A DNA stretch of 11,559 nt from Fidelibacterota bacterium (GTDB lineage Bacteria > Fidelibacterota > UBA2242): positions 1-11,559 of the forward strand of contig DPVY01000273.1 in assembly GCA_003527965.1 (NCBI GenBank), written 5' to 3'. The translations under genes were made by a program, and so were the position numbers. Below, piece by piece: positions 1 through 6,418 of this stretch; position 1 is the first letter of the stretch, and each line of letters starts with the position of its first letter. The notes under the pieces were generated by a model. It did no database searches. It had not been told where the DNA came from and worked only from the letters and a program-made list of their open reading frames with translations.

Positions 1-332
1 CGCTAACAGGCGGGGGAATCAGCTCTGCAATGGCTGCGGGAAAGATGGCTGGCTTAAAGGCTGTCAAGGCGATTAAAAGCAGTAATTTCTCTAAAAACGC
101 ACTGAAAGGATATCAGACAGAATGGAATAAAACCATTGGAAAAGACTATAAACGGTTTTATCGATTAAAAGAATGGACGTTGACATTGACTGATAAAGAT
201 TATGAGGATATCGCTGAAGCATTTCAGGGCTTAGCGCCGGACGAGGTTACGATGACAAAAATCTTTAAAATGGCTGTTCGTAAAAAACCGTCTCTTCTCA
301 TAGATGTTATGAAAGTATTTGCCGGTTTTTAA
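1..332 (+). CDS. Geranylgeranyl reductase family FAD-dependent oxidoreductase, C-terminal fragment
   Basis: This is the 3' end of a gene that begins before the window; the open frame enters at base 3. The first visible residues, LTGGGISSAMAAG, match the conserved '(P)LTGGGI..A..(S/A)G' segment near the FAD site of geranylgeranyl reductase and related flavoproteins. The remaining ~95 residues are helical, with the family-like 'Y...W....GK.....YRL' pattern (YQTEWNKTIGKDYKRFYRL) and a basic, hydrophobic tail. Family members reduce isoprenoid double bonds in archaeal-type lipids, quinone side chains or chlorophyll precursors using FAD and a reductant. The bacterial substrate cannot be told from this fragment. 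The stop lies five bases before the helicase start, so the two are probably co-transcribed. Family is fairly secure; substrate is unknown. The N-terminal Rossmann FAD motif is outside the window. Confidence 0.8.
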   Translation, partial: LTGGGISSAMAAGKMAGLKAVKAIKSSNFSKNALKGYQTEWNKTIGKDYKRFYRLKEWTLTLTDKDYEDIAEAFQGLAPDEVTMTKIFKMAVRKKPSLLIDVMKVFAGF

Positions 333-337
333 TTGAG

Positions 338-3196
338 ATGATCAATATTCTTCAAGATTTACAGCTATCCGAATTTATTGCTCTCGACCTTGAGACAACC
401 GGTCTGAATCCGAATAATGATTATGTAACGGAATTTTCCGCAATTCTTTTTAAAGAAGGTGAAGTAGCGGACAAACTTACATTTTTGTGTGATCCGGGTA
501 TTGCAATTAGTCCGGAAATCGAACTTCTGACCGGTATATCTACAAAAATGGTCAAAGGTAAGCCCTCTTTTGAGAAACAATTACAGACCGTCCTGGATTT
601 TATTGGTGATTATCCAATAGTCGGTCATAATATAGGATTTGACCTCAGTTTCTTAAAGTCATACTTTAAACGTCATGAGGATTTTAAGCGACTGCGAATT
701 AACAATCCTCTATATGATACGTCCCTGCTGTCACAGGCATTTTACTTTTATCTTCATGATCACAAATTAGCGACTGTTAGTGAATATTGCGGGTTTTCAT
801 CTGTCGGAGCACATCGTGCCGAGGCGGATGCGCTAAACACCGGTAAGGTTTTTTTGAAACTATTGGAAGAAGCCGGGAAATACGATCTGGATACACTTCA
901 GATTATCAATATGATACTGAAAGATACCCGTGATCCGAATAAATGGCTCTATCAAAATCTTGCCCGGCGATTACTGCTCAGAAAAAGTCTCGGGTCGTCC
1001 CAAAAGCCAAAAATCGATTGGTCTCCGCCTATCAATATCATCGGCAAAAGTATTTCGGCGGCAGACCAAAACACGATTAATTCAGTTGACGAGAAAATTG
1101 AGGAATATTTTGGACAGGGAGGAGTTCTTTCCGGAAAATTAAAGAGGTATGAGTCCAGAGATCAGCAGAAAGAAATGGCAAAAATTGTCCTTGAATCCTT
1201 AATGGATGGAAAATCCGCTGTCATAGAGGCGGGAACCGGAGTCGGAAAATCCCTGGCTTATCTGATACCTTCGATTTTATGGAAACAGAATATTGCAACC
1301 GAGTCAGCGCGGATTGTGATCGCCAGCAATACGAAAACTCTGCAAGAGCAGATCTTTTTTAAAGAGATTCCTTTCGCTAATAAAACCCTGGGACTGAATT
1401 TTAAAGCTGTGATGCTGAAAGGACGGTCAAACTATATCTGTCTGACCCGCTGGAACCGATTTCTTGCCGATCTAGGAAACAGGCTGCATATTGCCAACCG
1501 ATCGTCGATTATATCAATTGTCATCTGGCTAAAACACACCAAGACCGGTGATATTTCGGAAAATAACGGATTCAAATTAAAAAAGAACTATTCGGTCTGG
1601 AATGAGATCTGTTCGGAACCGGGATATTGCACCACGAACATTTGCCAGAAATATAACGGCTGTTTTCTTGGAAAAACACGGTATCAGGCGGTTAATGCCG
1701 ATGTGCTGGTCGTTAATCATTCTTTACTCTTGTCCGATGCGGCTGCCAATAATTCGGTTTTACCTGAATATTCGGCATTAATTATCGACGAGGCTCATAA
1801 TCTGGAAAAAAACTCATATAATTACTTTTCGGCTAAGGTCAATTTCCCGATGCTATCGGCATTGCTGAATGTCATATATAATTCAACTCCGATTGAAAGA
1901 GGGCTGATCGTTGATGTTCTGCAGTTGATGAGTCAATTCAAGAAGCTCAGTCAGATCGATTCATATATTCAAAAAGTCAAAGATCATGTCGGCGACCTGA
2001 AGATAGGAGCGAATATCTTCTTTAAGACTGTTTTTAGCCACTCTCGAGATAAACTTCAATCTGCCCGGGGGTATGGCATTAAAAAGCGCTATAAACGCTT
2101 TAAAGAGGAATTCCCGGCAATTAAGAGTGAACCCAATGCGTTTATATTCGAATTATCCAATCTGATTGACGCTTTAAAAAAATTAATAAAAAAAACAGAT
2201 GAGTTAGTCAGTGATTTTCCGGGAGGTTTTGATGATCTGAGGATCCGGTTTACTAATATTATCGGAACCCTCGAAACTTATCAAAGAACCTTAGAACAGG
2301 TTACAACCGGCGATATGGATGAACTTATATTCTGGTATGAAATCAGTCAATATGGTAACGAAAATTCAGTAGAATTCGCCTGTACACCGCTTGATATGTC
2401 TCAATCTCTGTACGAGAATCTTCTGAAAAGCAAGCATTCTACTATTTTAACTTCGGCAACTCTGCAAATAGCGGATTCCTTTAATTATATCCTCCGGCGA
2501 ACGGGAATAGATAAATTTGAATCCGATCGGATTATTATTGAAGCGGTTGGTTCTCCTTTCGATTATCAAAACCAGATGAAATTCATTACCTATCATGCTT
2601 CTGAAAAGAATTCAAATGATATAGCAGCCCTATCAAAAATACTCATCGAATTAGCTGGAAGTCTTAATAAAGGCATTTTAGCATTATTTACCTCATATTA
2701 TACTTTAAGTGAAGTTTACAGAAAGATACAGCCGGAATTTAAAAAGTTAGGGGTGAAATTACTGGCTCAGGGAATGGGTGGCGCTCGAACAGCTTTACTG
2801 GAACAATTTCGGAAAGACAGGGGCTCGGTGCTGCTGGGCACGAATAGTTTCTGGGAGGGAATCGATGTTGTTGGAGAATCGCTGGAAATCCTGATTGTCT
2901 CAAAACTGCCGTTTCCTGTTCCGTCGGAGCCGATTATTGAGGCTAATGTTGAAAAACTTCGTCTCGAAGGTGCCAATCCCTTCAACGATTACTATGTCCC
3001 GGAATCGGTATTAAAATTCCGGCAGGGGGTTGGTCGGTTAATTCGTTCCAAGGAAGATCGCGGTATTGTTATCAATTTGGATGAGCGTATTGATAAAAAG
3101 GCCTATGGGCAATACTTTAAGCGATCTTTACCGGTTCAGGCTATTACGGTTGTTGGTCTGGAAAATCTGATGCAGGAAGTGAATGAATTTTTTTAA
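338..3196 (+). CDS. dinG: DinG-family ATP-dependent helicase with N-terminal DEDDh exonuclease domain
   Basis: A 952-residue superfamily 2 helicase of the XPD/DinG type, close in length to Bacillus-type DinG with its fused nuclease domain. Residues ~10-175 form a DnaQ-like 3'-5' exonuclease with a complete DEDDh set: D17 and E19 (LDLETTG), D102 (GHNIGFD), H159 and D164 (HRAEADA). The helicase part has Walker A GTGVGKS (299-305), a DEAH box (484-487), TSAT (705-708), GTNSFWEGID (834-843) and QGVGRLIR (896-903). Cysteines C368, C431, C436 and C442 have the 5- and 6-residue spacing of the last three Fe-S ligands of E. coli DinG, so a 4Fe-4S cluster is likely; C425 is an extra nearby cysteine. 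Role by family: unwinding of D-loops, R-loops or forked DNA in repair and at transcription-replication conflicts. In B. subtilis the protein was reported to act as a 3' exonuclease, so which activity dominates here is open. The ATG follows the upstream stop by five bases with only a weak TTGAG before it. Confidence 0.95.
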   Translation: MINILQDLQLSEFIALDLETTGLNPNNDYVTEFSAILFKEGEVADKLTFLCDPGIAISPEIELLTGISTKMVKGKPSFEKQLQTVLDFIGDYPIVGHNIGFDLSFLKSYFKRHEDFKRLRINNPLYDTSLLSQAFYFYLHDHKLATVSEYCGFSSVGAHRAEADALNTGKVFLKLLEEAGKYDLDTLQIINMILKDTRDPNKWLYQNLARRLLLRKSLGSSQKPKIDWSPPINIIGKSISAADQNTINSVDEKIEEYFGQGGVLSGKLKRYESRDQQKEMAKIVLESLMDGKSAVIEAGTGVGKSLAYLIPSILWKQNIATESARIVIASNTKTLQEQIFFKEIPFANKTLGLNFKAVMLKGRSNYICLTRWNRFLADLGNRLHIANRSSIISIVIWLKHTKTGDISENNGFKLKKNYSVWNEICSEPGYCTTNICQKYNGCFLGKTRYQAVNADVLVVNHSLLLSDAAANNSVLPEYSALIIDEAHNLEKNSYNYFSAKVNFPMLSALLNVIYNSTPIERGLIVDVLQLMSQFKKLSQIDSYIQKVKDHVGDLKIGANIFFKTVFSHSRDKLQSARGYGIKKRYKRFKEEFPAIKSEPNAFIFELSNLIDALKKLIKKTDELVSDFPGGFDDLRIRFTNIIGTLETYQRTLEQVTTGDMDELIFWYEISQYGNENSVEFACTPLDMSQSLYENLLKSKHSTILTSATLQIADSFNYILRRTGIDKFESDRIIIEAVGSPFDYQNQMKFITYHASEKNSNDIAALSKILIELAGSLNKGILALFTSYYTLSEVYRKIQPEFKKLGVKLLAQGMGGARTALLEQFRKDRGSVLLGTNSFWEGIDVVGESLEILIVSKLPFPVPSEPIIEANVEKLRLEGANPFNDYYVPESVLKFRQGVGRLIRSKEDRGIVINLDERIDKKAYGQYFKRSLPVQAITVVGLENLMQEVNEFF

Positions 3197-3260
3197 TAAA
3201 TTTCAAAATCTTAAAAAATGTCTTAAATCTTATTGATTTATCTTCGGGCTGCTGAAGTGC

Positions 3261-3289
3261 TTGACCTTTGCCAGGCCATATTGTAAATT
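3261..3289 (+). promoter_or_regulatory. Candidate sigma-70 promoter for the tRNA pair
   Basis: TTGACC (3261-3266) and TAAATT (3284-3289) are separated by 17 bases, with TG directly before the -10 box. A start about seven bases downstream would leave a leader of roughly 12 bases before the first tRNA. The -10 box is followed by a short GC-rich stretch (GCACGC), as seen at growth-rate-controlled stable RNA promoters. This rests on motif and spacing only; promoter consensus differs in some FCB lineages. Confidence 0.55.
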
Positions 3290-3307
3290 AGCACGCTTTT
3301 TGTCCAA

Positions 3308-3378
3308 TGGGGTGTCGTCCAATGGCAGGACATACGGCTCTGGACCGTAGGATTGGGGTTCGAATCCCTACACCCCAG
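3308..3378 (+). tRNA. tRNA-Gln (anticodon CUG)
   Basis: A full cloverleaf can be drawn. The acceptor stem TGGGGTG (3308-3314) pairs perfectly with CACCCCA (3371-3377), the D stem is GTCC/GGAC, and the anticodon stem TACGG/CCGTA closes the loop CTCTGGA with anticodon CTG at 3340-3342. The T stem TGGGG/CCCTA carries the loop TTCGAAT. The weak 1-72 U-A pair is typical of bacterial tRNA-Gln. The discriminator is G3378 and the next bases are CAT, so CCA is not encoded and must be added after transcription. It reads CAG codons; the UUG isoacceptor is not in the window. Confidence 0.96.
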
Positions 3379-3385
3379 CATTGAT

Positions 3386-3458
3386 GGCGCATTCGTCTAG
3401 TGGTTTAGGACGCTGGCCTCTCACGCCGGTAACAGGGGTTCGACCCCCCTATGCGCTA
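3386..3458 (+). tRNA. tRNA-Glu (anticodon CUC)
   Basis: Seven bases after tRNA-Gln. The acceptor stem GGCGCAT (3386-3392) pairs with ATGCGCT (3451-3457), with a G1-U72 wobble at the end. The D stem is GTCT/GGAC. The anticodon stem CTGGC/GCCGG closes the loop CTCTCAC, anticodon CTC at 3420-3422. The T stem AGGGG/CCCCT carries the loop TTCGACC. The 'TTCGTCTAG' and 'TCACGCCGGTAACAGGGGTTCGA' type segments are characteristic of bacterial tRNA-Glu. The discriminator is A3458 and CCA is not encoded. It is probably processed from one transcript with tRNA-Gln. No clear terminator follows; the next gene is convergent. Confidence 0.96.
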
Positions 3459-3505
3459 CAAACATAACTCCCCGTCGAAAAATACCTGTTTTAATAATTT
3501 TACTA

Positions 3506-4252
3506 CTATTTTAAGAGTAAAAGTTTCTTTGATTGTACAAATCCATCGGCTTTGAGTCGGTAAAAATAGACTCCGCTCGCAAATTCACTCGCATCCCAAG
3601 TTATATAATAATCGCCAGAAGGAAGACTCTTCGAAACTAAATTAGCGACTTTTTTCCCAGAAATAGTATATATTTCTAGAGTAGCGAATGTCTCCTTAGA
3701 TAGTGCGAATTTAATGGTTGTAGTCGGATTGAACGGATTTGGGTAGTTCTGTAATAGTGAAAAGACTTCTGGAACAGCTATAAATTTGGTTGTGTCTTCT
3801 TCAATTCCAACAATAGTCTGGTTTCTCCAGGGTCTGTAACTAACATAATCAGATATTTTGTCGCCCTTACCATCTGGATTATAATCTGGAGAACCATCAG
3901 TGGGGTCATTAGAGCCAGATGCATCTCCCCACCAGTTGTTTTCAGCATTAATTACCAAAGATGCGTCTGCATTATAAACACCATAATTTGTGTTATTGTA
4001 AATGTTGTTATTATTAATCAAGGGATTGGAAGAAGACCTGGAGTAAATTCCGTTAACGTTTTCCATTATTGTGTTTGCACTTATTGTTAGTGTGGAAGAA
4101 TTACTACAAGAAATGCCGCTCCATGCAAAATCTGAAATCGTATTCCCGCTTATGTTTGCAGATGTGTTAGAGCAATATATGCCATCGTAAGCGCCGTATT
4201 GGATAAGACTGTTTGAGATTGTGGGGCTGCAATCTCCAATATCTTGTTTCCA
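3506..4252 (-). pseudogene. 3' remnant of a secreted right-handed beta-helix protein with type IX (type A) sorting domain
   Basis: The frame is open on the minus strand from 4252 to the stop at 3506. The first ATG (4064-4066) lies inside a repeat, so it is not the natural start. Before it, residues such as CSPTISNSLIQYGAYDG already form beta-helix coils of ~22 residues with N-rich turns. About five coils are visible, ending in the usual NNWWGDASG and DYNPDGKGD linker. The last ~80 residues are a FlgD-like/Por-type C-terminal sorting domain: LQNYPNPFNPTTTIKFAL, then GKKVANL, SGVYFYRL and a lysine/leucine end. Such tails send proteins through the type IX system for surface attachment or release. 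The frame is closed by TAA at 4253-4255. A second frame just upstream (to ~4287) reads PVRFIGLYNGNK, which looks like a preceding strand, suggesting a frameshift. Only ~40 bases separate 4252 from the stop of the neighbouring phosphoesterase, so most of the gene is gone. Expression from the inner ATG as a 186-residue protein cannot be excluded. Confidence 0.72.
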
Positions 4253-4295
4253 TTATATAATCCTATAAACCTGACAGGTATAGGGATTCAGGTGT

Positions 4296-5459
4296 TTAAT
4301 GGGATCTTGTTCTCAATACTATCTTCACAATTTCCGGTCGTGAACTGGTTCGAATTGGCGGTCCCCATGTGCCGAATCCGCAGGAAACATAAAAATGAGT
4401 GTTTTCAATCCGGAGATAACCAAAACTTATCCTGTAAATCCAGGATGTGATGATATTAAACGGCCACAATTGTCCGTGATGGGTATGACCTGAGAGTTGC
4501 AGATCGATTCCATTTACCACGGCTTCGGAAAGCCGTATCGGTTGATGATCGAGAAGGATAAGCAGGGCAGAGGGGTTGATATCTTTCACTAATTCTTTCA
4601 ATGGTTGTCGCTTAAAGCCGTTGAATTGTTTACAATCCCGATCTTCACGACCGATGAGTATTATTCCGTTTGCCAATTGAGTAACCGAATCCCGAAGGAC
4701 TGTAATCCCGTGATCCTGCAGATAGTGAATTGCGGCATCGATTCCGCCGATATATTCGTGATTGCCGGTAACGGAATAAACACCCAGCGGAGCCTCGATC
4801 TCCTGCAGGCATTTCCCAAGGTCCTTATAGATTACCAAGCCCAAATCTTCGTCTACAACATCTCCCGCGAACAGGACAAGATCAGGATTGATTTCATTAA
4901 TCAGCGTGATCATCTTTCGCAATTGTTTCGGACCGACAAGGGCACCCAGATGAATATCGCTGATTAGAGCGATTGTGACTTTAGGCGAGCCTACAACTTT
5001 CTTGTTAATCTGAATGTTTAGTTGCCGAATATGCGGATTCAGTGCGTTAATCCGTCCGGCTATGAGAACGATACTCACTACAACAATTGAAATAATCCCG
5101 GTGTAAAATTTGATCTGAAGGGGGGGGGACCGGAGAATTGCCGGAAAGAAAGGTATAAAATGATTTATGATTTGAAGAAGATTGATCAAAAATACGATCA
5201 ATAGAAAATACACCATCGCCGCCAACCAGAATGAACCGGTCTGGGTCAGAAAATTTGAGATTGATCCGATGGAGATTCTCTCAAGGATTCGTCCCAAAAA
5301 ATAGCTCGAAGCAAAAGCAATGAACGCAATTATGTAAATTAGCCTTGAAAGCGGCGAAATTGAAAAGGCTTTTAATCCGTAAATATAAATCGTGTAATTA
5401 AAAACGAAATAAATCACCAGTGCGATGGAGAAGAAAATGATAAATTGTAGTATTCTCAT
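4296..5459 (-). CDS. Membrane-anchored calcineurin-like metallophosphoesterase (YkuE/YaeI-like)
   Basis: A 387-residue protein with about four hydrophobic segments (near 5-27, 38-58, 76-97 and 117-135) followed by a metallophosphoesterase domain. All metal-binding blocks are present: SDIH (D168, H170), GDVVD (D200, D203), GNHE (N233, H234), the LDHQP block (H305) and GHTHHGQ (H325, H327), ending with the subfamily's GTWGPPIR. Relatives such as YkuE and YaeI are membrane-associated dinuclear-metal phosphatases; YaeI-type enzymes have been linked to lipid A precursor or phosphodiester hydrolysis. The substrate here is unknown. The coding strand holds nine C in a row (5120-5128) encoding part of SPP between segments 3 and 4, where slippage would truncate the protein before the catalytic domain. 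The ATG is preceded by TTAGGATA, a modest and close ribosome site. The last few residues (RTRSH) may come from the junction with the downstream remnant. Confidence 0.9.
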   Translation of the reverse strand: MRILQFIIFFSIALVIYFVFNYTIYIYGLKAFSISPLSRLIYIIAFIAFASSYFLGRILERISIGSISNFLTQTGSFWLAAMVYFLLIVFLINLLQIINHFIPFFPAILRSPPLQIKFYTGIISIVVVSIVLIAGRINALNPHIRQLNIQINKKVVGSPKVTIALISDIHLGALVGPKQLRKMITLINEINPDLVLFAGDVVDEDLGLVIYKDLGKCLQEIEAPLGVYSVTGNHEYIGGIDAAIHYLQDHGITVLRDSVTQLANGIILIGREDRDCKQFNGFKRQPLKELVKDINPSALLILLDHQPIRLSEAVVNGIDLQLSGHTHHGQLWPFNIITSWIYRISFGYLRIENTHFYVSCGFGTWGPPIRTSSRPEIVKIVLRTRSH

Positions 5460-5540
5460 TATCCTAACCTAGACAAGCCAGTTCCAAACAGGTAAAGAAA
5501 AAAATTGAGAAATGAGAAGTTGCTCCACATATTTTGGGAC

Positions 5541-5602
5541 GATACTGAATGCTGGTTGCTTGATACTGGATATAAAAAAACAAGTATCCAGTATCCAGGA
5601 TC
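5541..5602. repeat. GATACTGGAT repeat with perfect 11-bp inverted arms
   Basis: GATACTGGATA (5562-5572) and its exact reverse complement TATCCAGTATC (5585-5595) flank an A-rich 12-base loop. A degenerate direct copy, GATACTGAAT, lies at 5541-5550, and a degenerate inverted copy, ATCCAGGATC, at 5593-5602. So there are two copies in each orientation. On the plus strand a T-rich run (CTTTTTTGTTTT) follows. Both flanking genes run on the minus strand, where no T-run follows the hairpin, so it is not an obvious terminator for them. It may be one copy of a dispersed intergenic repeat. Nothing else is recognisable in the 5460-5668 spacer. Confidence 0.6.
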
Positions 5603-5668
5603 TTTTTTGTTTTGTGAATAAATCTAATAGTGATCATTTTCTTTGCAAAAAAAGCAAGAAATTAACTT

Positions 5669-6400
5669 TTAAGCGCCTAATAACCTTGTGGCATTGTAAT
5701 CCGGGAAACCGGCTTGGCGGATTTTTTTGACAGTTTTCTGAACATCGTATGAAACATATCGGATATTAAGATTGTCTGTATCGGTATCGTAAATGACATA
5801 CTTGGCGTGTTTATCCAGGTCCCGGGGTTGACCAACGCTGCCGACATTGACGATATAACGTTTCGTCGAATCCAGCGTTATATCGCCTTCATGTATTGGT
5901 GAAAAAGTAACCGAATCGCCATCATAGGTATATAATCCCAGTGTATGGGTATGCCCGACGAAAGCAATCTTTTCAGGGAATGATTCGAAAACATAGCTTA
6001 GAATTAGAGTTGGGAATTGAGAAATATATTCCAAAGCAGAATTTGGTGGGATCCCGTGCACAAAGCGGATGTTTTCAATAATTAGAAATAGTGGCAGCGT
6101 ATTAATATATTCCAGCACAATGTCCGAAAGTAACGATTTGGTGATTTGCATAGAATCATAGGCGATCCTTGAAAAAGAACGCAAAATATAGTCATTAATC
6201 AAGGCATATTCGTGATTTCCAAGAATCGAAGGGATGAAGTTATGAATTAATTCAAAAGTAACTTCATTTGGATTGGGACCGTAATCAATGAAATCGCCCA
6301 ATGATATTATCCGGTCTGTCTGCCGGGTGTCTATATCGCGCAGGACCGCCTGAAATGCTTCAAGATTGCCATGGATATCTGAAATGACGGCAAATTTCAT
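5669..6400 (-). CDS. YfcE/MJ0912-type metallophosphoesterase, small soluble
   Basis: A 243-residue calcineurin-like phosphoesterase with no signal or membrane segment. Motifs in order: SDIHGN (D8, H10), GDFIDYGPNP (D36, D39), LGNHE (N62, H63), RFVHG (H115), GHTH (H150, H152) and NVGSVGQPRD (185-194). The 'DYGPNP' and 'GSVGQPRD' blocks are typical of the YfcE/MJ0936/MJ0912 group of phosphodiesterases, which are active on artificial phosphodiesters and sometimes on cyclic or dinucleotides; the natural substrate is usually unknown. It starts 18 bases after the stop of the exported peptidase and is probably co-transcribed with it. No clear Shine-Dalgarno precedes the ATG, which fits translational coupling or the weak sites common in FCB bacteria. 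It is not close in sequence to the membrane phosphoesterase downstream, so recent tandem duplication is unlikely. Confidence 0.9.
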   Translation of the reverse strand: MKFAVISDIHGNLEAFQAVLRDIDTRQTDRIISLGDFIDYGPNPNEVTFELIHNFIPSILGNHEYALINDYILRSFSRIAYDSMQITKSLLSDIVLEYINTLPLFLIIENIRFVHGIPPNSALEYISQFPTLILSYVFESFPEKIAFVGHTHTLGLYTYDGDSVTFSPIHEGDITLDSTKRYIVNVGSVGQPRDLDKHAKYVIYDTDTDNLNIRYVSYDVQKTVKKIRQAGFPDYNATRLLGA

Positions 6401-6418
6401 TGCATTAATAATGCGTTT

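Noticed and set aside
2176..2195. A7 and A8 runs in the helicase gene as a programmed slippage site
   Set aside because: They encode KK pairs in frame (LKKLIKK), the gene is full length, and there is no sign of a meaningful alternative frame product.
3243..3258. CTTCGGGCTGCTGAAG as the helicase terminator
   Set aside because: It has only four pairs, and no T-run follows; it overlaps the start of the tRNA promoter region.
3386..4298. tRNA-Glu 3' end as a phage or island attachment site with the secreted-protein remnant as cargo
   Set aside because: No copy of the tRNA 3' end was found near the far edge of the remnant, and there is no integrase or other mobile gene.
4244..4450. Plus-strand open frame opposite the phosphoesterase end
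   Set aside because: It is antisense to recognised coding sequence, has no ribosome site and no family features.
5640..5668. Terminator hairpin after the small phosphoesterase
   Set aside because: The CTTGC/GCAAG stem is only about five pairs with an all-T loop, too weak to call.
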